From contig CANJDH010000039.1 of assembly GCA_947473125.1 (NCBI GenBank), positions 1 through 40,799 on the forward strand: a stretch of DNA of 40,799 nucleotides. The letters run 5' to 3'. This document shows, piece after piece, positions 17,289 to 25,733 of this stretch. The notes under the pieces are model-generated. The model did not search any database and was not told the origin of the DNA. It saw only the letters and a list, made by a program, of their open reading frames with translations. Within the stretch, counting starts at the first letter, position 1; each line of letters opens with the position of its first letter. Position numbers and translations under genes: made by a program. The DNA comes from Burkholderiales bacterium (GTDB lineage Bacteria > Pseudomonadota > Gammaproteobacteria > Burkholderiales > JAEUOS01).

Positions 17289-18841
17289 TGGCGACGACCC
17301 ATGCCGACCCGACTACTGGCATCGAACCCGCGGCCGATAAAGGCGCGGGCAAAATCATCTGCAACGCTTGCCCGGTGCTGTGCAACATCAGCGAAGGGCG
17401 CAGCGGCGCCTGCGACCGCTACGCGAATGTCAAAGGCACATTGACGCGCCTTGATCCGCTGGTGCTGGTGCAAAGGGCGGTGGCTGGAGAACAAGGACTG
17501 GTGCGGCTTTCAGAGGCCATCGGCCCGGGAGGCGCATGGGACAAGGCTGTTCACGGGGACAAGGCTTCCGGGGCGGGTGACCGCGAGGTTTTTGTCACCG
17601 GCATCGGTTCGACCACCACGTATCCGGACTACAAACCGGCGCCGTTCATCGTCTCGTCGAAACACGAGGGCGTGGATACCGTCACGGTGGTCACCGAAGG
17701 CGTGTTCAGCTATTGCAGCTTCAAGGTCAAGATCGATACCGACCGCTACATCGGCCCGGAGCAGGCCAGCGTGCGCTGCGAGGGGGAAGTCGTCGGCCAT
17801 GTGACCACAGCCGAGTACGGCTCACAAATGCTCTCACTGGGCGGCGTGCATCACCTCACTGGTGGCAGCAAGAAGGAAGGGCGCATCGCTTGCCAGGTGA
17901 TGATGGATCTGGGCAACAAGAAAGCAGTTGCGCTGACGATCGATGGTGGCGCCAGCCTGGTGGTGCAGGCCGGCCAGCCGCCCGTGATCAACGGTGTCAC
18001 CGAGCAACGCATGCGCGTCGGCTGCGGCTCGGCCACCATCGGCATCTTCGCGCCGCAGTGGAAAGACCACGTCGATGAAGTGATCGTCGTCGATGACCAC
18101 ATCACCGGGGTGCTGACCGAACACCAGGCCGGCAAGTACATCGACATGCAGCCCTCCGGCATAAAAATCCGCGGCAAGAAATCGACGCCCGGGCGTTACT
18201 TCCAGGTCGCCAATCCCGGCATGGGCTGGGGCGGTACCGACATCACCGACCCGCTGACCATTATCGAGCGCATCGATGCCAAGGTCGCCAGGCCGGGTAT
18301 GCGCGTGTTGTTCGTCTCGACCACCGGAGAAGACTATGCCTACTTCGTGCTTGACGAACAGTTGCACCTCCAGCCCGCCGAGATGAGCGAAGCGCTGCGC
18401 AAGGTGGTGCTGCGCATCGGCGAAAACTGCGAGCCGGCGTTGTGCACCGTGCTGTTTTTGGGCGGGGCAGGGGGCAGTTTGCGCGCCGGGGTGACCGACA
18501 ATCCGATCGCGCTGACGCGTTCGATCAAGAACCTGCTGACCAATGTCACGGCGGGTGGGGCGCCGGCCTATATCTGGCCGGGTGGCGGCATCATGATGAT
18601 GGTCGACGTGATGCGCATGCCCGACAATGCTTTCGGCTACGTACCGACCCCGGCGATCGTGGCGCCGATTGAATTCACCATGAAGCTGGCCGATTACGCG
18701 GCACTGGGCGGCTACATGGAGCGGGTCCGGCCGGTTGAGGATGTGCTCGACACGGAGAAGGTGCTGGTGCTGCCACAGGACCTGCGCAATCCCTGGCCGA
18801 TGGATCTTCCCGTGGATGGGTTGCGGACGGCGGGAGACTGA
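17288..18841 (+). CDS. 6-hydroxynicotinate reductase-like iron-sulfur protein
   Basis: A 517-residue protein that I recognise as the family named after 6-hydroxynicotinate reductase of Eubacterium barkeri, which reduces the pyridone ring to tetrahydro-6-oxonicotinate. Near the N-terminus four cysteines, Cys25, Cys28, Cys32 and Cys42 (CNACPVLC...GAC), are set to bind an iron-sulfur cluster. The remainder is a conserved domain with CGSATIG (Cys246-Thr250), WPGGGIMMMVDVMRMP and a C-terminal PTPAIVAPIEFTM. The characterised enzyme is reported to carry covalent flavin as well as Fe-S. It begins on the SDR stop (TGATG) and is followed by a UPF0280 gene, an association I believe recurs in proteobacteria. 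The substrate here need not be nicotinate; an upstream oxygen-independent hydroxylase and this reductase together suggest reductive dearomatisation. Confidence 0.8.
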   Translation: MATTHADPTTGIEPAADKGAGKIICNACPVLCNISEGRSGACDRYANVKGTLTRLDPLVLVQRAVAGEQGLVRLSEAIGPGGAWDKAVHGDKASGAGDREVFVTGIGSTTTYPDYKPAPFIVSSKHEGVDTVTVVTEGVFSYCSFKVKIDTDRYIGPEQASVRCEGEVVGHVTTAEYGSQMLSLGGVHHLTGGSKKEGRIACQVMMDLGNKKAVALTIDGGASLVVQAGQPPVINGVTEQRMRVGCGSATIGIFAPQWKDHVDEVIVVDDHITGVLTEHQAGKYIDMQPSGIKIRGKKSTPGRYFQVANPGMGWGGTDITDPLTIIERIDAKVARPGMRVLFVSTTGEDYAYFVLDEQLHLQPAEMSEALRKVVLRIGENCEPALCTVLFLGGAGGSLRAGVTDNPIALTRSIKNLLTNVTAGGAPAYIWPGGGIMMMVDVMRMPDNAFGYVPTPAIVAPIEFTMKLADYAALGGYMERVRPVEDVLDTEKVLVLPQDLRNPWPMDLPVDGLRTAGD

Positions 18842-18845
18842 TGCG

Positions 18846-19817
18846 ATGAGCTGGCAAGCCACCCGTCAGGTGCTGGACGCGGGCCGCGAGCACTGGCAGT
18901 TCGGGCCGATTGACCTGGTGCTGCGGGCCTGGGGCGATGCGGTGTCTGTCGAGCGCGCTCAGGTTGCCGCCTGGAGCCGGTTTCAGGCGATCTTGCCGGA
19001 GCTGGTGGGTGAGTTGGCGCACCTTCGGTCTCCGGTTGATCGGAACTTGCGCGTCAACGGGGCAGTTGCGCAACGCATGCTTGCCGCATGCCGCCCCTTC
19101 GCCAGCGACTTCATCACGCCAATGGCTGCGGTGGCAGGATCCGTGGCCGACGAGATTTGCGCTTTCTACGTGCGTGAGCCCGGGGTGCGCCGTGCCTACG
19201 TCAACAACGGCGGCGACATTGCGCTGCACCTGCGTGATGGTGAAACGCTCAGCGTCGGCGTGATCAACCATCCGCAACGACCCCAACAGGTGGCTGATGT
19301 GACCATTAGCTCCGACATGCCGGTGCGCGGCGTCGCTACCAGTGGCTGGCGTGGGCGCAGTTTCAGCCTGGGCATTGCCGACAGCGTGACGGTGCTCGCC
19401 GCCAGTGGCGCTGCTGCCGATGCGGCGGCCACCATGATTGCCAATGCGGTCAATATCGAGCATCCGGCAATCCGGCGTGCCCCGGCGAACACCATCAAGG
19501 ACGATTCGGATCTCTGCGCGCGGCTGGTGACCGTGGATGTACCGCCGTTGCGGGCCGCTGAGGTGCGGGCCGCGCTCGGCGCGGGTGCCTCCTTTGCGCG
19601 GGACTGGCTCGCCAGTGGGCAGATTCATTCCGCCATGCTGCTGCTGCAGGGCGACCATCTGGCGATTGCCGCACAATCGGGCGCACAATCGGGCGCACAA
19701 TCCGGCGGCGCACAATCCGGCGCACAATTTGGCGCACAATCGTGCCTGAATCGGCGATTCGGCCGGGGCGTACCGGACCGCCTGCTACCCGACCAATCCA
19801 TCAGGTTGGCATCCTGA
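18846..19817 (+). CDS. UPF0280 family protein (ApbE-like), with repetitive C-terminal tail
   Basis: A 323-residue protein of the uncharacterised UPF0280 family. ApbE-like motifs are visible: VNNGGDI at residues 119-125 and SVTVLAASGAAADAAAT ending at Thr196. They match the nucleotide- and metal-binding parts of ApbE flavin transferases, which attach FMN to Thr/Ser of target proteins. Sitting four bases after the reductase-like gene, it is a good candidate to flavinylate that protein; this is inference. The conserved part appears to end near LLLQGDHLAIAA (about residue 275). It is followed by six imperfect AQSG repeats encoded by a 12-base tandem repeat, then a basic tail. The tail looks like an acquired read-through extension. 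Confidence 0.78.
   Translation: MSWQATRQVLDAGREHWQFGPIDLVLRAWGDAVSVERAQVAAWSRFQAILPELVGELAHLRSPVDRNLRVNGAVAQRMLAACRPFASDFITPMAAVAGSVADEICAFYVREPGVRRAYVNNGGDIALHLRDGETLSVGVINHPQRPQQVADVTISSDMPVRGVATSGWRGRSFSLGIADSVTVLAASGAAADAAATMIANAVNIEHPAIRRAPANTIKDDSDLCARLVTVDVPPLRAAEVRAALGAGASFARDWLASGQIHSAMLLLQGDHLAIAAQSGAQSGAQSGGAQSGAQFGAQSCLNRRFGRGVPDRLLPDQSIRLAS
19671..19745 (+). repeat. 12-base tandem repeat, six imperfect copies, in UPF0280 C-terminus
   Basis: Units read GCACAATCGGGC (19671), the same again (19683), a 15-base variant with an extra GGC (19695), then GCACAATCCGGC (19710), GCACAATTTGGC (19722) and GCACAATCGTGC (19734). They are in frame with the UPF0280 gene and encode Ala-Gln-Ser-Gly repeats. 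Copy length is a multiple of three, so copy-number change by slippage would not break the frame. It looks like a recent local expansion. Confidence 0.9.
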
Positions 19818-19843
19818 AAAAAATGCCACAACGGAGACACGCC

Positions 19844-20611
19844 ATGGTCATGAAAACGGCCCGCAAGATTACCCGTAACGCGACGCGCACGGCGACCGAC
19901 ATCGCCAGTAACGTTGCGGGCCGGGTCATGTCCGATATGACTGCACGCGTGACGCGCCAGGTGGCCGGCACCATGATGGGCAAGATGGCGGAAAAAATCG
20001 CGTCGGCACGCTACCCGGAAAGCAGCGCCGAGCTCAAGGTGGAAGTGCGCAAGATCGCCCTCATGATCGAGGAGATCAACCACGAAGGCGGGCCGGTGGC
20101 GAAGCGCCCGGTGAAGAAGGGCGCGATTGCCGCAGTGGTACACAACCCGTTTGCCGGCCGCTATGTCAAAGACGTGCAGCCGTTCATGGATCTGCTCAAG
20201 CCCCTCGGGTTTGAGCTCGCCGACCGGCTCATCAAGGCATTGGGTGGGCCGAAAAAAGTGGAGGGCTACGGCAAGGCGATCATCGTCGGTGTCAACGGCG
20301 AATCCGAGCACGCCGCGTTGTGGCACGTGCCGGGCGGCTACGGCATGCGCGAGCTGCTGGAGAACTCCAAGGCGATCGTGCCCTCGACCATCAAGGTGGC
20401 GCCGGCCGGCACGGTGATCGACGTGCCGATCCACCACCGCACGGCGGCCTATGTGCGCAGCCATTTTGACAGTGTCGAGGTGCGCGTCGCCGACGCGCCA
20501 CGCCCCAATGAACTGGTGTTCATACTGGCGATGACCTGCGGCGGCCGGGTCCACGAACGCATGGGCGGCATGAAGTTGGGTGACATTTCAAAATTTGACG
20601 GGCAGCGTTGA
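19844..20611 (+). CDS. DUF1185 (amino acid synthesis) family protein with N-terminal extension
   Basis: A 255-residue protein. From about residue 66 it matches the DUF1185/AA_synth family: VEVRKIALMIEEINHEGG, then VHNPFAGRYVKDVQPF, YGKAIIVGVNGESEHAALWHV, STIKVAPAGTVIDVPIHHRTAAYVRSHFDSVEVRV. The family has a chorismate-mutase-like fold but, to my knowledge, no proven reaction. The first 65 residues (rich in Thr, Ala, Arg and Met, for example RKITRNATRTATDIASN) are an unusual basic amphipathic extension. ATG 19844 has GGAG seven bases upstream, supporting that start; a later start would be needed to remove the extension. It follows the reductase-like and UPF0280 genes, and this trio probably works on one reaction sequence. 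A hydrolase or isomerase role on the reduced ring is only a guess. Confidence 0.8.
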   Translation: MVMKTARKITRNATRTATDIASNVAGRVMSDMTARVTRQVAGTMMGKMAEKIASARYPESSAELKVEVRKIALMIEEINHEGGPVAKRPVKKGAIAAVVHNPFAGRYVKDVQPFMDLLKPLGFELADRLIKALGGPKKVEGYGKAIIVGVNGESEHAALWHVPGGYGMRELLENSKAIVPSTIKVAPAGTVIDVPIHHRTAAYVRSHFDSVEVRVADAPRPNELVFILAMTCGGRVHERMGGMKLGDISKFDGQR

Positions 20612-20639
20612 TGCTCGCGACACGAAACCCGGGGGCGCC

Positions 20640-21761
20640 ATGGCACTGCTGAGAAACTGCTGGTACGTCGCAGCCTGGGGCCACGAAGTAGGCCGCACCC
20701 TGCTTGGGCGCAAGGTGCTCGAAGAGCCGATGGTGTTGTATCGCACCGAAAGCGGCGCGCCCGCGGCCTTGCTCGATCGTTGTCCGCACCGTTTGCTGCC
20801 CCTGTCCAAAGGCACCCTCAAGGGCGACACGATTGAATGCGGATATCACGGGCTGACGTTCGATTGCAGCGGGCAGTGCGTACGGGCGCCGGGGCAGGAA
20901 CGGATACCGCCGACAGCGCAGGTGCGCAGCTTTCCGGCCGTCGAGCACATGGGCATGGTGTGGGTCTGGCCGGGTGACCCGCTGCTGGCCGACAAGGTGA
21001 AGCTGTTTGACCAACTGCCTCAGTGGGCCGCATCGCAGTTGGCCAGTCCGGCCTGGGGCCTCAATATCGGCCCCTACACCCACGTCAAGGCGAACTACCA
21101 GCTGCTCACCGAAAACCTGGTTGATCCGGCGCACGTGACCTACGTGCACAAGTCGACGCTCGGTACCGCTGCCATGGCCGACATTCCGATCGAGACCACG
21201 CAAATCGGCGATACGCTCTTGGTCACCCGCTGGACGCCCGATTCGCCGGCAGCGCCGATCCTGCAGCGCTTCGGCAAATGGCCGGGCAATGTTGATCGCT
21301 GGCAGTATTATTGGCTGTATCCGCCGTCGATTGCCGTGGTCGATTTTGGCTCGCACCTGCCGGGCATGGAGCGCACCGAGGTGGCACGCGATGAAGGCAT
21401 TCGCATTTACTCCTGCCATTTCCTGACGCCGGAGACCGAGGCGTCGACCCATTACTTCTGGCTGCAATTGCGCAACTTTGCGCAGACCGATGCGGCGGTA
21501 TCACAGGACATTGTCGACCAGTTTGTGCTCGCCTTCGATGAAGACAAAACCATTCTTGAGGCAATCCAGGAAGCCGAAGCCGACCCGCGCGTCGAGACCG
21601 GCGTCAAGCTAGCGCTCGACTCCGGCAGCGTGCGCCTGCGCCGCACAGTGGCGCGCCTGATTGACGAGGAACAAGCTGCCGCGACGCCATCCCCCTCCGG
21701 AACTTCCGCCGGCGTCCCGGCCCGGCATGGCGCCAAATCCCCCACACCCGTTTCGCATTGA
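20640..21761 (+). CDS. Rieske non-haem iron oxygenase, alpha subunit (second copy)
   Basis: A 373-residue oxygenase related to the one at 10629. Rieske ligands are Cys48-x-His50 and Cys67-x2-His70, at exactly the same positions as in the paralogue, and the mononuclear iron motif is NLVDPAHVTYVHKSTLG. The C-terminal tail after about residue 345 is Ala/Pro/Ser-rich and probably disordered. The start ATG 20640 fits relatives (MALLRNCWYVAAW) but its ribosome-binding site is weak; the frame is open 20 codons further upstream. It lies 28 bases after the DUF1185 gene and ahead of the transporter genes, within the operon. It needs an external reductase, which is not in the window. It may open or demethylate a substrate related to that of the first copy. 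Confidence 0.9.
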   Translation: MALLRNCWYVAAWGHEVGRTLLGRKVLEEPMVLYRTESGAPAALLDRCPHRLLPLSKGTLKGDTIECGYHGLTFDCSGQCVRAPGQERIPPTAQVRSFPAVEHMGMVWVWPGDPLLADKVKLFDQLPQWAASQLASPAWGLNIGPYTHVKANYQLLTENLVDPAHVTYVHKSTLGTAAMADIPIETTQIGDTLLVTRWTPDSPAAPILQRFGKWPGNVDRWQYYWLYPPSIAVVDFGSHLPGMERTEVARDEGIRIYSCHFLTPETEASTHYFWLQLRNFAQTDAAVSQDIVDQFVLAFDEDKTILEAIQEAEADPRVETGVKLALDSGSVRLRRTVARLIDEEQAAATPSPSGTSAGVPARHGAKSPTPVSH

Positions 21762-21796
21762 CGTTCAACCCGCTGTTCATTGAGGAGTACCTGAAG

Positions 21797-23011
21797 ATGA
21801 TAAAACCGTTTCCCGCACTGTTCCCCGCCGTGTGTGCACTGGCGCTGTCGATCGGGCTGATCGGTTCGGCCGCCGGCCAGGCCAAGCCGATCCGCATCGG
21901 CGAAATCAACAGCTACAAGGCGCAGCCGGCATTCCTCGACCCCTACAAGAAGGGCATGGACCTCGCGGTCGAGGAAGTCAACGCGGCCGGCGGCATCAAC
22001 GGCCGCAAGATCGAAATGGTGATCCGCGATGACGGCGGCAACCCCGGCGATGCGGTGCGGGTGGCCGAGGAACTGGTGTCGCGCGAGAAGGTGGATCTTC
22101 TGGCGGGCGGCTTCCTGTCGCATATCGGCCTGGCGCTGACCGATTTCTCGAAACAGAAAAAAGTGTTCTTCATGGCGTCCGAGCCGCTCACCGACAAGAT
22201 CGTCTGGCAGAACGGCAACAAATACACGTTCCGCCTGCGCGCCTCCACCTATATGCAGGCCGCCATGTTGGTCCCCGAAGCGGCCAAGATGAAGAAGAAG
22301 CGCTGGGCGATGGTCTACCCCAACTATGAGTACGGCCAGTCCGCCGTTGCGACCTTCAAGGAGCAGCTCAAGAAGGCACAGCCGGATGTCGAGTTTGTCG
22401 GCGAACAGGCGCCGCCTTTGGGGCGTATCGATGCCGGTCCGGTGGTGCAGGCGCTGGCCGACTCGAAACCGGACGCGATTTTCAACGTGTTGTTTGGCGC
22501 CGACCTTGCGCGCTTTGTGCGTGAAGGCAATACCCGCGGCCTGTTCAAGGGCCGTGAGGTGGTCAGCCTGCTTACCGGTGAGCCAGAGTACATCGACCCG
22601 CTCAAGGATGAAACGCCTGAAGGCTGGCTGGTGACCGGCTACCCCTGGTACGGCATCGACACCCCGGAGCACAAGTCATTCTTCATCGCGTATCACAAGA
22701 AGTACAGCGATTACCCGCGCCTGGGTTCGGTGGTCGGTTACACCACGATCAAGGCGCTGGCGGCGGGCCTCAAGAAGGCCAACTCCACCGATACCGAAAA
22801 AATGATCACGGCGTTTCGCGGCCTGGCATTCGAATCGCCGTTCGGCAAGGTGACGTTCCGGGCGCAGGACCATCAATCGACCATGGGTGCCTACGTCGGC
22901 CGGACCACGTTGCGTGGCGGCAAGGGCGAGATGAAAGACTACAAATATTACGATGGTGCCAAGTACTTTCCGTCGGATGATGAAGTCAGGAAAATGCGTC
23001 CTGCCAACTGA
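21797..23011 (+). CDS. ABC transporter substrate-binding protein, branched-chain amino acid/amide type
   Basis: A 404-residue periplasmic receptor. A signal peptide of about 28 residues ends near AAGQA, then the type-I binding fold begins with IRIGEINSYKAQPAFLDPYKKGMDLAVEEVNAAGGINGRKIEMVIRDD, the standard opening of LivJ-like proteins. The ribosome-binding site GAGGAG is at 21781-21786. The usual family ligands are branched-chain amino acids, amides, urea or aromatic acids. In this operon the ligand is probably the catabolic substrate. A strong terminator-like hairpin follows the stop, before the permease, which would keep the receptor in excess over the membrane parts. Confidence 0.9.
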   Translation: MIKPFPALFPAVCALALSIGLIGSAAGQAKPIRIGEINSYKAQPAFLDPYKKGMDLAVEEVNAAGGINGRKIEMVIRDDGGNPGDAVRVAEELVSREKVDLLAGGFLSHIGLALTDFSKQKKVFFMASEPLTDKIVWQNGNKYTFRLRASTYMQAAMLVPEAAKMKKKRWAMVYPNYEYGQSAVATFKEQLKKAQPDVEFVGEQAPPLGRIDAGPVVQALADSKPDAIFNVLFGADLARFVREGNTRGLFKGREVVSLLTGEPEYIDPLKDETPEGWLVTGYPWYGIDTPEHKSFFIAYHKKYSDYPRLGSVVGYTTIKALAAGLKKANSTDTEKMITAFRGLAFESPFGKVTFRAQDHQSTMGAYVGRTTLRGGKGEMKDYKYYDGAKYFPSDDEVRKMRPAN

Positions 23012-23026
23012 TACGGCAAGGCGACG

Positions 23027-23058
23027 AACAATGGCCGCCAGCGTGCGGCCATTGTTTT
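23027..23058 (+). terminator. Intrinsic terminator or processing hairpin after the binding-protein gene
   Basis: A perfect 12-base stem (23027-23038 with 23045-23056) with a six-base loop CAGCGT and a short TTTT at 23055-23058. It sits inside the operon, between the receptor and permease genes, so it probably works as a partial terminator or mRNA stabiliser that raises receptor expression over permease and ATPases. Confidence 0.8.
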
Positions 23059-23109
23059 GAGCACCGTTCCGCCGCCGCCGCCCGAGTTGAACCTTCCAAT
23101 CATCCAAGC

Positions 23110-24993
23110 ATGAGTCCTGATGCCTTTGCGGTCCAGTTCCTCAACGGGCTGGCCAGTGCTTCGACGCTGTTTCTGATCGCGGTGGGGCTGTCGCTGATAT
23201 TCGGCGTCACCCGCATCGTCAATTTCGCGCATGGCTCGTTTTACATGCTGGGCATTTTTGTCGCCTACTCATTGGTCACGCGCATCGGTGACTCGCCGTT
23301 CGGCTTCTGGGTGTCAATGCTGCTGGCCGCCTTGGTGGTGGCTATTGTCGGATTGCTGGTGGAACTGGTGCTGCTGCGGCGGATCTACCAGGCGCCGGAG
23401 TTGTTCCAACTCCTTGCCACGTTTGCGGTGGTGCTGATCGTGCGCGATGCCACGCTCGCCATCTGGGGGCCTGAAGACTTGTTGGGACCGCGTGCGCCGG
23501 GCCTGAAGGGATCGGTGGACATCCTCGGACGGCAGTTTCCCACCTACGACCTTGTGCTCATTTGCATCGGGCCGGCAGTTCTGGCGGCGCTCTGGTTTGT
23601 ACTCACGCGTACGCGCTTTGGCGTGCTGATTCGCGCCGCTACGCAGGACCGTGACATGGTGGGCGCCCTGGGTGTAAACCAGGCATGGCTGTTTTCGGGC
23701 GTGTTCGCGCTGGGGGCGTTTCTGGCCGCGCTGGGCGGTGCCTTGCAGCTGCCGCGTGAACCCGCCAACCTCGGTATCGATCTGGTGGCGATCGGCGAAG
23801 CCTTTGTGGTGGTGGTGGTCGGCGGCATGGGCAGCATCCCCGGAGCGTTTCTTGCCGCCTTCATCATTGCCGAGATCAAGGCGATGTGCTTTGCCATCGG
23901 CCAGACCACCCTGTTCGGCGTCTCGTTCTCGTTTTCCAAGTTGACCCTGGTGGTCGAGTTTCTGGTGATGGCGGCCGTGCTGATCTGGCGACCCTGGGGG
24001 CTGATGGGACGTCCCGGCGCTGCCACGCGCAACGCCGCCGAGATCGAAGTGCCGCTCAAGCCGGCAGATGCGCGCACCCGCAAGCTTGGCTGGGTGGTGC
24101 TCATCGCCCTGGTGCTGCTGCCGTTGGTGGGCACGGCCTTCCCCTATACGATCGTGCTGTCGATTGATATCCTGGTGGCGGTGCTGTTCGCGACCAGCCT
24201 GCACTTCATCATGGGGCCGGGTGGCATGCATTCGTTCGGCCATGCGGCTTACTTCGGGCTGGGGGCCTACGGCGCCGGCTTGCTGGTCAAGCAATTGGGT
24301 TGGCCGATGGAGGGCGCACTCGCCGCGGCGCCGGTGGCGGCAGCCGTCGGGGCGCTGATTTTCGGCTGGTTTTGCGTACGCCTCTCGGGGGTGTACCTGG
24401 CGATGCTGACGCTGGCGTTTGCGCAGATCGTCTGGTCGATCGCGTTCCAGTGGGATGAGCTCACCGGCGGCAGCAATGGCATCGTCGGCTTGTGGCCGGC
24501 GGAGTGGCTCTCGGAAAAATGGGCCTACTACTACCTGACGCTGACACTCACCGTAGCCGGCGTGCTGTTGCTGTGGCGCGTGCTGCTCGCGCCGTTCGGC
24601 TATGCGCTGCGCGCCGGGCGCGATTCCCCGCTGCGTGCCGACGCGATAGGCATAGATGTGTTCCATACCCAATGGATGGGTTTTGTGCTCGCTGGCGCCG
24701 TGTGTGGCGTGGCGGGCGGCCTGTTTGCATTTTCCAAAGGGTCGATCGCACCGGAAGCGATCAGCGTCGGCCGCTCGATAGACGGCCTGGTCATGGTGCT
24801 GCTCGGAGGCATCCAGACCCTCTCCGGCCCGGTGGTCGGTGCGGCCTTGTTTACCTGGCTACAGGACTTGATCGCACGCGAGTTTCAGTATTGGCGCGCG
24901 GCGCTCGGCTTCACCATCCTGGTGCTGGTGCTGGCGTTCCCGCTTGGCGTTGCCGGGTCGATCAAGCGCCTGTTCGTGAAGGAGGTCGCATGA
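23110..24993 (+). CDS. Fused LivH-LivM type ABC transporter permease
   Basis: A 627-residue membrane protein that joins the two permeases of branched-chain-amino-acid-type importers. Residues about 1-300 are LivH-like (LNGLASASTLFLIAVGLSLIFGVTRIVNFAHGSFYMLG, later GLGGMGSIPG-like VVVGGMGSIPGAF). After a polar linker near residues 295-320 (EIEVPLKPADARTRK), the second half is LivM-like (FIMGPGGMHSFGHAAYFGLGAYGAGLL and MVLLGGIQTLSGPVVGAALF). These genes are usually separate, but fusions are known. The gene follows the hairpin at 23027 and overlaps the first ATPase gene as ATGA. Confidence 0.92.
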   Translation: MSPDAFAVQFLNGLASASTLFLIAVGLSLIFGVTRIVNFAHGSFYMLGIFVAYSLVTRIGDSPFGFWVSMLLAALVVAIVGLLVELVLLRRIYQAPELFQLLATFAVVLIVRDATLAIWGPEDLLGPRAPGLKGSVDILGRQFPTYDLVLICIGPAVLAALWFVLTRTRFGVLIRAATQDRDMVGALGVNQAWLFSGVFALGAFLAALGGALQLPREPANLGIDLVAIGEAFVVVVVGGMGSIPGAFLAAFIIAEIKAMCFAIGQTTLFGVSFSFSKLTLVVEFLVMAAVLIWRPWGLMGRPGAATRNAAEIEVPLKPADARTRKLGWVVLIALVLLPLVGTAFPYTIVLSIDILVAVLFATSLHFIMGPGGMHSFGHAAYFGLGAYGAGLLVKQLGWPMEGALAAAPVAAAVGALIFGWFCVRLSGVYLAMLTLAFAQIVWSIAFQWDELTGGSNGIVGLWPAEWLSEKWAYYYLTLTLTVAGVLLLWRVLLAPFGYALRAGRDSPLRADAIGIDVFHTQWMGFVLAGAVCGVAGGLFAFSKGSIAPEAISVGRSIDGLVMVLLGGIQTLSGPVVGAALFTWLQDLIAREFQYWRAALGFTILVLVLAFPLGVAGSIKRLFVKEVA

Positions 24994-25733
24994 GCCTTCT
25001 CGAAGTGCGCGGCTTGTCCAAGGCGTTTGGCGGCGTACGCGCGGTCGCCAACGTGACATTTGAAGTCAATGCCGGGGAACTGTTGGCCCTGATCGGCCCC
25101 AATGGGGCCGGCAAGTCGACCTGCTTCAACATGCTTAACGGCCAATTGACGCCCGATGCAGGCGCGATTGCATTTGAAGGACAATCGATTACCGGCATGA
25201 AACCGCGCCAGGTGTGGCGGCGCGGGGTTGGGCGTACGTTCCAGATCACCGCAACATTCAGTTCGATGACGGTGCGCGAAAACGTGCAGGTGGCCTTGCT
25301 GTCGCACCACGGCCGCCTCAAGAGTTTGTTCACCCGCGCCTGCGATCAGTTTGTCGATGAAGCCAATGCCTTGCTCGAGCGCGTCGGCATGCGGCCGCAG
25401 GCCGAACGACCCTGCTCGGTGCTGGCCTACGGCGATCTCAAGCGTCTGGAGCTGGCGGTGGCGCTGGCCAACAAGCCCCGCCTGTTGCTGATGGACGAAC
25501 CCACGGCGGGCATGGCGCCCAAGGAGCGCATCGCCCTGATGGCGCTGGCAGCCGATATCGTCAGGACCGACAACATCGGCGTGCTCTTCACCGAGCACGA
25601 CATGGATGTGGTGTTTGCCCACGCCAGCCGCATGATCGTGTTGAACCGCGGCGAGCTGATCGCCGCCGGTGCGCCGGCCGCTGTGCGCGCCGACCCCGAA
25701 GTGCAACGCATTTACCTGGGGAGCCGCCACTGA
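24990..25733 (+). CDS. ABC transporter ATP-binding protein, LivG type
   Basis: A 247-residue ATPase of a branched-chain-amino-acid-type importer. Walker A is GPNGAGKST at residues 36-44, and the LivG-specific GVGRTFQI segment follows. The signature region reads LAYGDLKRLELA, a variant of the usual LSYG-Q, and Walker B is LLLMDEPTAGM. The switch His is in TEHDMDVV. GGAGG precedes the ATG, which overlaps the permease stop (ATGA), and its stop overlaps the next start (TGATG). Confidence 0.93.
   Translation: MSLLEVRGLSKAFGGVRAVANVTFEVNAGELLALIGPNGAGKSTCFNMLNGQLTPDAGAIAFEGQSITGMKPRQVWRRGVGRTFQITATFSSMTVRENVQVALLSHHGRLKSLFTRACDQFVDEANALLERVGMRPQAERPCSVLAYGDLKRLELAVALANKPRLLLMDEPTAGMAPKERIALMALAADIVRTDNIGVLFTEHDMDVVFAHASRMIVLNRGELIAAGAPAAVRADPEVQRIYLGSRH

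Noticed and set aside
24492-24989. Extension of the LivG-type ATPase frame far upstream inside the permease gene
   Set aside because: The conserved ATPase starts at ATG 24990 after GGAGG; the upstream part is an out-of-frame reading of the permease gene.
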